DNA from: Colimorpha_A sp045540115
GTDB lineage: Bacteria; Bacillota; Clostridia; Oscillospirales; CAG-272
DNA length: 53,735 bases
NCBI GenBank assembly: GCA_045540115.1
Contig: JAZQGR010000031.1
Span: 1-53,735 of the forward strand
Direction: 5' to 3'
Shown: positions 32,625-41,430 of the stretch, piece by piece
Position numbering within the stretch: position 1 is the first letter of the stretch
Layout: the number at the start of each line of letters is the position of its first letter
Position numbers and translations under genes: made by a program
The notes under the pieces: model-generated
Seen by the model: the letters and a program-made list of their open reading frames with translations, nothing else
Databases searched by the model: none
What the model was told of the DNA's origin: nothing

Positions 32625-33698
32625 ATGAAGGCGGGCCTTGCAATCGAAGAATTAGCAACCGAAATCATGCGCCAGAATGAAATCAAGGAAGATTACGTGG
32701 TAAACAGTCCCAGTCTTTTGATGGAGCAGTTCGGCTCTGAATTGTATCTGAGAGTGCTGGACAGTGACGGTATCGACCGCCTTGAACCCTTGTTTATCGC
32801 TGATAACGCACACAGACAGATCGGCGCACGGCTCGGTATTCCCGTAAAGTATTACAGCCGAATGCTTGAGGAGGGGCGTGGGCTTCTTACGGAGAACGTC
32901 AACTATTGGTTTAGACAGAATCCCGAGCAGCGTATGCTTCGTGTAATGGAGGGCAAGGTTCGAGCGTTTTTGAGCAACCGATATCTTCGCATCGACAACC
33001 ACGAGGTTGTCTGCGCCGTAACGCCCGTGATCGGAGAGATCCCAAACGTGCAGTTCGTGAGTAACCAGATTACAGACAATCATCTGTTTATGAAGGTAGT
33101 CAATCCGAATATGCAGCGCGAGATCGTTCCCGGTAAAACGGTTCAGGCGGGTATGGTTGTTTGCAATAGCGAAACAGGACTTGGAACCTTTTACGTGTCG
33201 CCAATGATCTATTGCCCTGAGCTTGAATTTGGAATGATAAGCGAAAGCGGTAAGGTCAAGCGTACACATTCGGGTCCAATCTATCGAACGAGCGAGCATT
33301 TTCTGCTCCGTCCAGAGCAGTTCCTTATGGCTGACGATAATGCGTTTCTGGAAAAGATACGCTCGTCTGTCAGAGAAGCACTGGATGAAGAAACCTTTGC
33401 ACGGACGGTAACGAAGATGCAGGAGGCAGTTGAGGCTCACATGAACGAGACCGACGTTCCATACGTCGTCAACGTTGCCGCAAATGAATTCGGTATTACC
33501 GACACGGAGGAACAAGGCATACTTGATAGACTGCTTGACAGTCAGGATATGACTCGTTTCGGACTTGCCAGTGCGGTAACGGCGCAAAGCACAGCTAGTG
33601 AAAGCTACGAGCGCGCCACCGACCTTGAAGAGATCAGCTACAGAATGCTGACAATGCCCACAAGTCAGTGGGAAAGAATGAACAACATAGCAGCGTAA
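32625..33698 (+). CDS. DUF932 family protein
   Basis: AAAGGAGTGATGTATT precedes the ATG. The 357-residue product fits the DUF932 family, phage- and plasmid-encoded proteins of unknown biochemical role. The sequence blocks IPVKYYSRMLEE, VRAFLSNRYLRIDNHEV, GMVVCNSETGLGTFYVSP and the length agree with it. It is often found next to recombination or single-strand-binding functions in mobile elements. Here it is followed by a Cys-rich protein that also looks replication-linked. Soluble, no membrane helices. Confidence 0.8.
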   Translation: MKAGLAIEELATEIMRQNEIKEDYVVNSPSLLMEQFGSELYLRVLDSDGIDRLEPLFIADNAHRQIGARLGIPVKYYSRMLEEGRGLLTENVNYWFRQNPEQRMLRVMEGKVRAFLSNRYLRIDNHEVVCAVTPVIGEIPNVQFVSNQITDNHLFMKVVNPNMQREIVPGKTVQAGMVVCNSETGLGTFYVSPMIYCPELEFGMISESGKVKRTHSGPIYRTSEHFLLRPEQFLMADDNAFLEKIRSSVREALDEETFARTVTKMQEAVEAHMNETDVPYVVNVAANEFGITDTEEQGILDRLLDSQDMTRFGLASAVTAQSTASESYERATDLEEISYRMLTMPTSQWERMNNIAA

Positions 33699-33747
33699 TG
33701 CTGACTAACAACAAACAAATTTTTAATAATAAGGAGATTAAAATATT

Positions 33748-34596
33748 ATGACTAACAACTACGAAAACGCTATGGTAGAAAACAAGAACTTTATGCTTCC
33801 CGATATGATCGCTGGTGAGTTTACGAGCGAGGATATGGCAGATGACCTTGAAGGTCTTCAGCTCAGCTTCCAGAGAGTTAAGATTCCCGGCGGCGGTGTC
33901 TTGCAGTTTGAGATGCCCGGAGATAATCCCGAGGAGCCCGATTATGTAAAGACCATCGAAGGAATCATTCTTTACTCTCATCCCAACTTCGCATATTGGC
34001 CTGACGGTATGGAGTACGACGATAATGTATCTCCGTTGTGCACCTCCATTGACGGTAAGACCGGATGCGGTAGCCCCGGTGGTGCTTGCGCTGTATGTCC
34101 CTTGAATCAGTACGGAACTGCTACCGACAGCAAGGGCAATCCCACCAAGGGTAAGGCGTGCAAGAATATGAGAAATCTCTATATTCTTCGCAACGGCGAG
34201 AGCATGCCAATCGTTCTTTCTCTTCCTCCCACGAGCCTTCGTCCGTATGAGGAATTCTTCAACGGCAGCTTCGCTATGAAGCGTCGCCCCTCTTATACGG
34301 CGGTCGTGCAGATTGGTCTCAAGAGAATCGATGGCGCTAACGCATACAGTGTTGCTACCTTTAAGAAGGTTCGTGACTTTGTAGGTGAGGAGCTTATGCA
34401 GGTCAAGGCTTATGCGGTCAACTTCCGTGAGCAGATCAAGAGTCTCAACCAGATGCGCGCGGCTGAAGCAATGAAGCGTTCCGACTCGGAGCCCTTCTAC
34501 GAAGATCTTCCTTTCAGCAGCACAGAAAACGGAACTCACTTTGAGATCTCCAGCAATGATACGCTTGACGGAGACAAAGACGAGCTTCCTATCTAA
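33748..34596 (+). CDS. Cys-rich protein, possible single-strand DNA-binding accessory
   Basis: ATAAGGAGATTAAAATATT precedes the ATG. The 282-residue product contains a Cys cluster between about residues 96 and 132 (CTSIDGKTGCGSPGGACAVC, then ...KACKNM), which may bind zinc. The C-terminal tail is strongly acidic (GDKDELPI), a feature of single-strand DNA-binding proteins. Codons are biased to G/C-ending forms like the surface-protein gene, suggesting strong expression. Paired with the DUF932 gene. The SSB-like role is inference from the acidic tail and context. Confidence 0.6.
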   Translation: MTNNYENAMVENKNFMLPDMIAGEFTSEDMADDLEGLQLSFQRVKIPGGGVLQFEMPGDNPEEPDYVKTIEGIILYSHPNFAYWPDGMEYDDNVSPLCTSIDGKTGCGSPGGACAVCPLNQYGTATDSKGNPTKGKACKNMRNLYILRNGESMPIVLSLPPTSLRPYEEFFNGSFAMKRRPSYTAVVQIGLKRIDGANAYSVATFKKVRDFVGEELMQVKAYAVNFREQIKSLNQMRAAEAMKRSDSEPFYEDLPFSSTENGTHFEISSNDTLDGDKDELPI

Positions 34597-34634
34597 AATG
34601 ACCGCTATGTAAACAATACATAGCAAAACAGTCA

Positions 34635-34672
34635 GGGATACCGCAACCTTTGGGGAGCGGTATCCCTTTTTT
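34635..34672 (+). terminator. Strong terminator after the Cys-rich gene
   Basis: GGGATACCGC (34635-34644) pairs with GCGGTATCCC (34657-34666), followed by six T. Confidence 0.85.
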
Positions 34673-34687
34673 CTTGTAGGAAAGGAT

Positions 34688-35224
34688 ATGGATTTAAGAA
34701 CATTTACAAAAGAAGAACAGCAGTTTGCTGAGGAAAATCACGATCTTGTATATGCCTTTCTGAATGAAAAAAAGCTGTCCGAGGATGAATATTACGATGT
34801 TGTGGTATTTGGCTATTTGCGCGCGGTGCAGGAGTATTGTCCTAAACCATCTAAATATAGGAATGTATTTTCAACTTTGGCTTGGAAATGTATGAAAAAT
34901 TCATTGCTTGATTATTACAAATACCTTGCAAGTCCTGTAAGAAATGGCACTGTAATCAGCTTTGCGCTTCCCTTTGATGAAAGCGAAGGACTACGCCTTG
35001 AGGACGTTATTTCTTACGATGATTGTTTGGAAGAACTCAAAACCGAGCTTTTAATGCACGAATTAGCGGTACATCTGCCCGAGAGGGAGATGCGGATTAT
35101 CAATATGAAGATCCGCGGTGCTAAACTTCAGGAGATCGCTAAGACAGAAAAGCTGAACTTCAAACAGATTGGCAAGATACTGGACAACATCTATCCTACG
35201 GTACGCAAGATATTCTATGGATAA
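34688..35224 (+). CDS. Sigma-70-like factor (second of the element)
   Basis: 178 residues behind AGGAAAGG. A region-2-like block (about 25-85: VYAFLNEKKLSEDEYYDVVVFGYLRAVQEY, with ...FSTLAWKCMKNSLLDYYK) is followed by an acidic linker and a region-4-like block near the C-terminus (about 135-175: LPEREMRIINMKIRGAKLQEIA...FKQIGKILDNIYPTVRK). It has the same layout as the 29341-29934 product. Starts 16 bases after a strong terminator, so its own promoter or readthrough is needed. Confidence 0.7.
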   Translation: MDLRTFTKEEQQFAEENHDLVYAFLNEKKLSEDEYYDVVVFGYLRAVQEYCPKPSKYRNVFSTLAWKCMKNSLLDYYKYLASPVRNGTVISFALPFDESEGLRLEDVISYDDCLEELKTELLMHELAVHLPEREMRIINMKIRGAKLQEIAKTEKLNFKQIGKILDNIYPTVRKIFYG

Positions 35225-35244
35225 GAGATTGGAGGTTTAACAGA

Positions 35245-35475
35245 ATGAAAAAGACAGTAAGTATCAGCGGCAAGGTGGTATTTCCGCTACGAGAGGGAGC
35301 GAGAGCCGTAATCGCATATGGCGGCGATTTTATTTATACCTCTCGCGTGGTGGAAATATTTGACGAGAGCGACGATTTCGCTCACTTTGAAACGATGAAC
35401 TCTATTTACAGAGTTGCGCTCGTGCCGCATCCCGTCACGGCTGCTATGCCGGAAGTTTGCGCAAAATGTGCGTAA
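35245..35475 (+). CDS. Small protein of unknown function
   Basis: 76 residues behind GGAGGTTTAACAG. Strand-rich (KTVSISGKVVFPLREGARAV, then RVVEIFDESDDFAHFETM) and closing with a CAKCA pair. No family recognised. It is followed 20 bases on by another small gene. Confidence 0.6.
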   Translation: MKKTVSISGKVVFPLREGARAVIAYGGDFIYTSRVVEIFDESDDFAHFETMNSIYRVALVPHPVTAAMPEVCAKCA

Positions 35476-35495
35476 AGAGAAGGAGGTGTATCATT

Positions 35496-35729
35496 GTGAA
35501 ATACTTTGATAAAAACGGTGTTGAAATAAAAGTAGGTATGACATTGCTGATGAGCGACGGAGCTACCGAGTTTGTTTATGATACGACCGACAGTGACGGA
35601 AATCCCGACCTTGGTATCAATGCCTCAAATGAAGACTTTCTTTGTAATCATTTCGATGCTTGCAAAGAGTATTATTCCCTTGGCAGCATCGACCTAAGAA
35701 ATGTGGAGGTTCTTAATGGAAGGTCATAG
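35496..35729 (+). CDS. Small protein of unknown function
   Basis: Start placed at the GTG at 35496, nine bases after GGAGG; the frame is open to 35457 but that start has no ribosome site. 77 residues; alpha/beta with DKNGVEIKVGMTLLMSDGAT at the beginning. No family recognised. Overlaps the start of the next gene. Confidence 0.55.
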   Translation: MKYFDKNGVEIKVGMTLLMSDGATEFVYDTTDSDGNPDLGINASNEDFLCNHFDACKEYYSLGSIDLRNVEVLNGRS

Positions 35730-36117
35730 ACAAAGGTTAATAGAAGGCGGGCTTTTTGTCCCGCTTTCTAACGAAGAAATTGCTCGCAGGAACGGACTAT
35801 TGGTGCAGATCGCAGAACGAAAAGCCAGAGGCGAAAAGGTGCGCAGCGGAGATATTCCCAACTGTTGTGTATTTCGGTCGGATGATCATCGTAACCACGT
35901 TTTGCTTTCGGGAGATAGGTGCTGTCAAGATGCAGAACTTATAGCCGACAAGCTATACAGTTATGAGGCAAGCCGTATTTGCCATTCTCTTGGCATGTAT
36001 GATCCCGAGCAACCGCCCCGTTCCTTGAAAGGCTTACCGCCATTTGAAATGTATAAATGGTGTACTCGTGCAGAGTGGGATGAATGGGTAGCGCAGCGAG
36101 CACAAATAAAAGAATAA
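35716..36117 (+). CDS. Small protein of unknown function
   Basis: Start placed at the ATG at 35716, six bases after GGAGG; it overlaps the previous gene by 14 bases. 133 residues, with a conserved-looking middle (IPNCCVFRSDDHRNHVLLSGDRCC) that holds two CC pairs and a possible metal site. The C-terminal part is helical and Trp/Arg-rich. No family recognised. Confidence 0.55.
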   Translation: MEGHRQRLIEGGLFVPLSNEEIARRNGLLVQIAERKARGEKVRSGDIPNCCVFRSDDHRNHVLLSGDRCCQDAELIADKLYSYEASRICHSLGMYDPEQPPRSLKGLPPFEMYKWCTRAEWDEWVAQRAQIKE

Positions 36118-36137
36118 CATAGAAAGGAATTACTGCT

Positions 36138-36554
36138 ATGAACAGAACAGCAGAAAAAACAACGGCATACGCTTACGATCTTCAATCCGCTTTGGCTCTT
36201 GAATGCAGCCGTGAGGATGCCAAAAGAAATGGAACTCTCAGGGAGTGGAAAACCATCAATCGCAAGGTGCGGAAATTGCTCCGTAAAAGCAAACGCCTTG
36301 AACGGTATATTAACGCTTCATCGAAAACTTGGCAAACTGCAAAAGACGATTTATCCCTCGCAGGATATATTGCTCTTGCCGTATTTCTTGCCTTACCGCG
36401 ACTTGGATTAGAGATTACGGTTGCAGCGTTAGTTGCCTTATTCGTTACCAAAATGATAGGAGTATCCTTTTCCTTCCCGGCAATCGTTATCGTGTGGCTT
36501 GTCTATGAGGTGATTGCGGTTGTTATTAAAATAATTATCCACAAAAGGAGCTGA
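36138..36554 (+). CDS. Small membrane protein of unknown function
   Basis: 138 residues behind GAAAGGAATTACTGCT. A basic N-terminal half (KKRLERYINASSKT-like, with many Arg and Lys) is followed by two membrane helices (about 76-98 and 106-132) and a KRS end. No family recognised. Confidence 0.55.
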   Translation: MNRTAEKTTAYAYDLQSALALECSREDAKRNGTLREWKTINRKVRKLLRKSKRLERYINASSKTWQTAKDDLSLAGYIALAVFLALPRLGLEITVAALVALFVTKMIGVSFSFPAIVIVWLVYEVIAVVIKIIIHKRS

Positions 36555-36558
36555 TGAA

Positions 36559-36858
36559 ATGGAAAAGAATGAATTTCACGTAACCGTAACCTTTGAGGGC
36601 AAGGAGTATCCGTTTGACAACGGATCCGAGGCGTATATATTCCACACGGGAATATTGAACGACTTACATAAAATCTACGGCACTCAGGTATTGCTGATAT
36701 ATACGGCTCTCGTACTTGATTGCTATCGCACGGATGGCGGTCATACACCCCTCGGTGCGCTTGCAGATTACGTTGCTACGCATTGGGAAGATACCAAAAA
36801 CAAGAGTGACGGCACGATTGTCCGTCAGTTCTATGACCACATTGAAAAGGAGGACTAA
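36559..36858 (+). CDS. Small protein of unknown function
   Basis: 99 residues behind AAAGGAGCTGATGAA. Mostly alpha/beta (FHVTVTFEGKEYPFDNGSEA, with LLIYTALVLDCYRTDGG). No family recognised. Ends three bases before the DUF4942-like gene. Confidence 0.55.
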   Translation: MEKNEFHVTVTFEGKEYPFDNGSEAYIFHTGILNDLHKIYGTQVLLIYTALVLDCYRTDGGHTPLGALADYVATHWEDTKNKSDGTIVRQFYDHIEKED

Positions 36859-36860
36859 AA

Positions 36861-37748
36861 ATGAGCTTGTTGGATAAATTTTCAGCAGTAGAAATCAAGA
36901 CGGATTCCCGTATATCTGAGGAAGACCGTGATTTCTGCCAAAAGCACCAAAAGGCATACCTTGATGCAAGAGAGCGTCTGATTGCACTCAAAAAGCTGTG
37001 GAAGGATCTCTACGATTCGCAAATGGCGGTTATGGAGAGCATTTCAGAAAGCGAATATACAAGGGAGAGGTACATCAGGATTGAAGGACTTTCTTCAAGC
37101 AGCCTGAGAGACAAGATTGAACTCTTACCTGATCTCTTTATTACCTCGCTTGTGCTGTATTTCAACGATAAATATCACGTGTCGGTAAAAGCGGATAAAA
37201 TCAAGAAGGTCTTGTTACCCGAATCACCCAAGCACGATTGGGAAAAGAGCCGTTCCAAAGAGTATCACAAAAAGATGCGTGAATTTACGTTATGCTATGG
37301 GGACGTAGTGGAGCAGATATTCGTACAGCTTGGTGGGCGCACCTTTGAACAGCGTGCCCTCGATGAATTGAAAGAAAAGTGTCATTCGTTCTCATGGAGC
37401 ACCTACAATAATCAAGCGGAGTATGAAATCAAAAACGACACGATTCAGTTTGCAAGCTACGCTTGCCACTATGAGTCGTGGATGAGTCGCTGTATCTGGA
37501 AGATCAACGACGGAATGAAAAACGTTCTGCGCGGTCTTGCACACTTTGAGACGCAGCAGCTCGACTATCTCCCAAAGGATATTGCGTTCCTTGTTGGATA
37601 TGATGATAAATGCTCCTCGTCATACGAGTTCGACTATGAAAAGGTTAAGAGGATCCGTATGTTCAAGAACCACCGTGTTGACATCAAGTTCGCCAGCAAG
37701 GAGCTTGCGCATCAGTTTGCCGAGCAGTATCTCGGTCTTGTTGCGTAG
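36861..37748 (+). CDS. DUF4942-like protein preceding the methyltransferase-helicase
   Basis: AAAGGAGG precedes the ATG. The 295-residue product has an N-terminal helical segment (DRDFCQKHQKAYLDARERLIALKKLW, split here), a basic middle (KKVLLPESPKHDWEKSRSKEYHKK), and a C-terminal KIRMFKNHRVDIKFASKELAHQFAEQYLG-type end. This end is what I recall of DUF4942. Its stop lies 13 bases before the start of the 1002-residue methyltransferase-helicase gene. That gene's ribosome site (AGGAGGTGATGT) begins within the last codons, so expression is tightly linked. DUF4942 proteins are known near methyltransferases; function unknown. Confidence 0.65.
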   Translation: MSLLDKFSAVEIKTDSRISEEDRDFCQKHQKAYLDARERLIALKKLWKDLYDSQMAVMESISESEYTRERYIRIEGLSSSSLRDKIELLPDLFITSLVLYFNDKYHVSVKADKIKKVLLPESPKHDWEKSRSKEYHKKMREFTLCYGDVVEQIFVQLGGRTFEQRALDELKEKCHSFSWSTYNNQAEYEIKNDTIQFASYACHYESWMSRCIWKINDGMKNVLRGLAHFETQQLDYLPKDIAFLVGYDDKCSSSYEFDYEKVKRIRMFKNHRVDIKFASKELAHQFAEQYLGLVA

Positions 37749-37761
37749 GAGGTGATGTGCA

Positions 37762-40700
37762 GTGAAGTATATTGCCCGGAACGAGCGGATTCCGCAGGAC
37801 AGACGCCGTGAACTCAACGATAAGATTCTGTATCTCATCGATGCGGGACTTACAGAGGATGCCAATATATCCCGAGAGGATATCTACAACGCCTACACGG
37901 GAGACGGCGGACTGCACGGACTGAATCGCTCCGACTACGACAGCTATGCGGACTACAGCGATGCCAAGAAGGAGATCGAGAACGGACAATTCTTCACGCC
38001 ACCGAGCGTATGTCAAACGGTAGCACAGTGTATCAGTGTTGGTAAAGGCGACCTGATCGCAGATTTAACCTGCGGTATAGGTAACTTCTTCAATTTTATG
38101 CCTACGGAAAACAATCTGTATGGCTGCGAGATTGATAATAAAGCCTACAAGGTCGCCCGTCACCTCTATCCTGATGCCAATATCGAAAATGGGGATATCC
38201 GACTGTATAAGCCGGGTATCCTCTTTGACTATGTGCTCGGCAATCCACCCTTTAATCTGAAATGGTGGATCGAGGGCAACGAAGAGGTACTGTCTCAACT
38301 CTATTACTGCCTCAAGGCGCACGAATTGCTCAAGCCCTGCGGCATTATGGCAATCGTCGTTCCCAAGTCCTTCCTTGCGGATGATTTTACGGACGGCTCT
38401 ATGATAAGGGAAATGAACGCAAGATTCCGTTTTCTCGGACAGTTCGATCTGCCCGTGGGAGCATTCGCGCCAATGGGCGTTGAGTCGTTTCCGACCAAGC
38501 TCCAATTTTGGCAAAAGAGAAAGGATACCGAGGATACGGAAATGCCGTATTACACGGCTTGCACCTCCACCCGACCAATCGATCTTGCCGACAATATTGC
38601 AAGAGCAAAGGTCGAACTATCGGAGAGCCGAATGGAGCTACTCAAGGCAACGGCACACAACAGACACACCTCGGAGAACTTTGCGTATCAGGTAGATAAA
38701 ATGCTCTATCAGATACGGGTGCATCCGCGACTGTCCTCCGAACACTCACGCTGCTGTACCTACGTTCACCGTTTTTATACGGAGCGTCAACCCGACAGTA
38801 TGCCGTATGAGGAATGGTGCCGCAAGCGTCTTACCGAGGAAAAGGTGCTTTCCTATCTCAAAAAGGTGCTGAAAAAGCAGAATGAGAAGCCTCCCGAGGA
38901 CAGGATCGCTCTTGTCAAGCGGGATTACGGCATCGTCTATAAGGGCTATTCCTACGCCTCTAATCGACAGTTGAGTGAGGACATGAAAACACCCGTGCCA
39001 ATGTACTTGTTGGCTTCTACGGACGGAGATTACGGCTTTACGCGGTATTCAAAGCTGATACGCCGCAAACAACGAGAGTATGCAACGCAGAATCAGCAGT
39101 TTTCGGATATGGAGCTTGATCCCGAAATATCTCGCGCTCTTGATTACTTCACTCTATGGGACTCGGAGAATGAGGAAGAGATCCGCCTCAACGACAAGCA
39201 AAAGCGGGATATTAACCTCATGCTTCAAAAGCGTTATGGACTTTTACAGTGGGAGCAGGGCTGCGGTAAAACGCTTGCCGGAATTGCCGTAGGACTTTAC
39301 CGCATGGAATGCCAGAACGTGCATCACACGTGGGTCATATCCTCGGCAATCTCTATCCGTAACAACTGGGATCTGATGCTAAGGAACTACGGCTTATCCT
39401 ACGTATTCGTGGAAGAGCTGTCCGACTTTGCACGTATCAAGAAGAGCGATTTCGTAATCATCACGCTCAACGGAGTGAGAAAGTATCAAAAGCAGATCAA
39501 GCGGTGGGTACGTATCCATAACGAGAACATCCAGCTTATCTTCGATGAAAGTGACGAGATCTCCAATGCATCGGGAGCAACGACCAAGGCGTGCCTTGAC
39601 TGTTTCCGCCGCGTGAGATATAAGCTTCTGGAGACTGGAACGAGCACGCGAAACAATATCTCCGAGTTTGCACCACAGCTGGAATTGCTCTATAACAATT
39701 CCTACAATATGCTTTCTTGGTGTAATGAGATATTTCGCAGAAACAAAGAGAACGACGAGCTTGAAAGCCACAGCAATCCGTATTTCGGTGAGCCGATCCC
39801 CGCATACAAGCGAGGATATGCGCTGTTTTCCGCGTCTCACCTGCCTGAAAAGATAACCGTATTTGGTGTCGGGCAGAGAACGCAGGACATCTACAATGCC
39901 GATGTTCTCAGCGAGATACTTGGTAAGACGGTAATAACCCGAACCTTTGAGGAAATCACGGGTAAGGACATACGCCGTATTCATCAAGTGCCCGTTAAGT
40001 TCAGCGAGGCAGAGAAAGCTGTCTATCAACAGGCAATCGAGAAGTTTTATGAGATGCGCTGGAACTACTTTCAGTCCACGGGCAATTCGCGTAAGGATTC
40101 GATGGCTGCTATCATGCAACAGATCCTCACCTTGCTCCGTATCAGCGCGGCGCCGAGCTCCATGAGCGAATACGTTGGCGATACTCCCGTGAAGATCCAA
40201 AAGGTTCTCTCAATGATAGAGGAATGGGACAACGAGATCGTGGCTATCGGTGTGCGGCATATTCCTGTGCTTGAGGAATATCGTAAGGCAATTGAGGAAG
40301 CGTTCCCGGACAGAGCTTTGTTTGTTGTAACGGGAGGCAATACCAGCTTTGCTAAGCGCAGAGCATTACGCAAAACGCTCAAGGAGAGCGGAAACGGTAT
40401 TCTCCTATGCACACAGCAGAGCTTGCCCAGTAGCGTTAATTTCGAGTATGTCAATAAGATCATCATACCGGAGCTTCACTACAACAACTCCCGTATGAGC
40501 CAATTCTATATGCGTTTTATTCGCTATACTTCTACCGAATGGAAGGACATTTATTTCGTCACCTACGCAGGAAGTATCGAGTCGAATCTGATGCAAATGG
40601 TTATGGCAAAGGAAAAGCTCAATCTCTTTATGAAGGGACAGGATGCAGACCTTGACGAGATCTATGACAAGTTCGGCGTGGACTACGACCTGCTTTCGCT

Positions 40701-40770
40701 CTTGATGCGGCGCGAGGCAGACAGCGAAGGAAAGCTCCGTATACGTTGGGGCGAACAAAATATAGCTTAG
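37762..40770 (+). CDS. Adenine-specific DNA methyltransferase fused to an SF2/SNF2-type helicase
   Basis: GTG start behind a near-perfect ribosome site. The 1002-residue product has an N-terminal amino-methyltransferase domain (about 1-320) with the SAM loop DLTCGIGNF at 101-109 and the catalytic NPPF at 161-164, the pattern of N6-adenine methyltransferases. A linker follows, then an SF2 helicase: Walker A-like QGCGKT (about 499-504), DESD in place of the DEAH box (595-598), LETGTST near 635 and a C-terminal RecA-like domain ending near 960. No nuclease motif was found, so it may modify and remodel DNA without cutting. Phage DarB and some anti-restriction modules have the same fusion idea. 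In an element near a type I restriction system, protection of incoming DNA is plausible. Confidence 0.82.
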   Translation: MKYIARNERIPQDRRRELNDKILYLIDAGLTEDANISREDIYNAYTGDGGLHGLNRSDYDSYADYSDAKKEIENGQFFTPPSVCQTVAQCISVGKGDLIADLTCGIGNFFNFMPTENNLYGCEIDNKAYKVARHLYPDANIENGDIRLYKPGILFDYVLGNPPFNLKWWIEGNEEVLSQLYYCLKAHELLKPCGIMAIVVPKSFLADDFTDGSMIREMNARFRFLGQFDLPVGAFAPMGVESFPTKLQFWQKRKDTEDTEMPYYTACTSTRPIDLADNIARAKVELSESRMELLKATAHNRHTSENFAYQVDKMLYQIRVHPRLSSEHSRCCTYVHRFYTERQPDSMPYEEWCRKRLTEEKVLSYLKKVLKKQNEKPPEDRIALVKRDYGIVYKGYSYASNRQLSEDMKTPVPMYLLASTDGDYGFTRYSKLIRRKQREYATQNQQFSDMELDPEISRALDYFTLWDSENEEEIRLNDKQKRDINLMLQKRYGLLQWEQGCGKTLAGIAVGLYRMECQNVHHTWVISSAISIRNNWDLMLRNYGLSYVFVEELSDFARIKKSDFVIITLNGVRKYQKQIKRWVRIHNENIQLIFDESDEISNASGATTKACLDCFRRVRYKLLETGTSTRNNISEFAPQLELLYNNSYNMLSWCNEIFRRNKENDELESHSNPYFGEPIPAYKRGYALFSASHLPEKITVFGVGQRTQDIYNADVLSEILGKTVITRTFEEITGKDIRRIHQVPVKFSEAEKAVYQQAIEKFYEMRWNYFQSTGNSRKDSMAAIMQQILTLLRISAAPSSMSEYVGDTPVKIQKVLSMIEEWDNEIVAIGVRHIPVLEEYRKAIEEAFPDRALFVVTGGNTSFAKRRALRKTLKESGNGILLCTQQSLPSSVNFEYVNKIIIPELHYNNSRMSQFYMRFIRYTSTEWKDIYFVTYAGSIESNLMQMVMAKEKLNLFMKGQDADLDEIYDKFGVDYDLLSLLMRREADSEGKLRIRWGEQNIA

Positions 40771-40784
40771 AGAAAGGAATGAAT

Positions 40785-41042
40785 ATGAAAGAATTAAAAG
40801 TAGGAGACGTGGTGAACTACCGATTTGTGACGCGAGAGGGAGATCTGTGCTCAGCAATCGTCGAGATTTTAGAGCTGAAGCTTCAAAAGCACGATAACCG
40901 TCCAATCGCAAACGTAAGATTTCATCAGTCTCTTTCCGACCACACCGGCAATCATCTGTTCGACTATCTTGCGAGAACCGAAGGAACGATGTGGGCGAGC
41001 CAAGAATATCTATATCAAACAACGGAGGTTCAAGATGGCTAA
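40785..41042 (+). CDS. Small protein of unknown function
   Basis: Start placed at the ATG at 40785, behind AGAAAGGAAT; the frame is open to 40746 within the previous gene. 85 residues, starting MKELKVGDVVNYRF, a small beta-barrel-like opening. No family recognised. Overlaps the next gene by eight bases. Confidence 0.55.
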   Translation: MKELKVGDVVNYRFVTREGDLCSAIVEILELKLQKHDNRPIANVRFHQSLSDHTGNHLFDYLARTEGTMWASQEYLYQTTEVQDG

Positions 41043-41244
41043 AATCAATAAGCAACACAAATGGGATACCTGCATTCACGCGCTCTGTCCCTTTGGCAGG
41101 GGCTTTGCATTGTGCAGTTACGGAATGGATATCTGTGGCAAGGAGTTGTCTGTAAAGGATTTTCCTATTTGTATGGACAAAGGCGTATGCCTGAAAGAAG
41201 AAGCAGAAAAGGCAAAGCAAAATTTATCGGGAAAGGAGAGTTAA
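41035..41244 (+). CDS. Small Cys-rich protein
   Basis: Start placed at the ATG at 41035, behind GGAGGTTCAAG. 69 residues with six Cys (CIHALC, CSYGMDIC, ICMDKGVC), which suggests a metal site. No family recognised. Ends three bases before the next gene. Confidence 0.55.
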   Translation: MAKINKQHKWDTCIHALCPFGRGFALCSYGMDICGKELSVKDFPICMDKGVCLKEEAEKAKQNLSGKES

Positions 41245-41247
41245 GGA

Positions 41248-41430
41248 ATGAGAAAATCGGTAAAACGAGAAAAGGAACTTGATCGGTCTTACGACTATGC
41301 TGATTCGGTTGGGTTCAAAAGAGCCGCCCAAAACGTAGGCTTCGTCAAACGAAGAGCCAATAGACGTTTGCGCCATAACATCAAAAGAATGCTGAGAAGG
41401 AAAAAGGAGGCGACACAAAATGATCTATAA
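41248..41430 (+). CDS. Very basic small protein
   Basis: 60 residues behind GGAGAGTTAAGGA. Almost half the residues are Arg, Lys or His in the second half (KRRANRRLRHNIKRMLRRKK), consistent with a nucleic-acid-binding protein. Overlaps the next gene by 11 bases. No family recognised. Confidence 0.55.
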   Translation: MRKSVKREKELDRSYDYADSVGFKRAAQNVGFVKRRANRRLRHNIKRMLRRKKEATQNDL

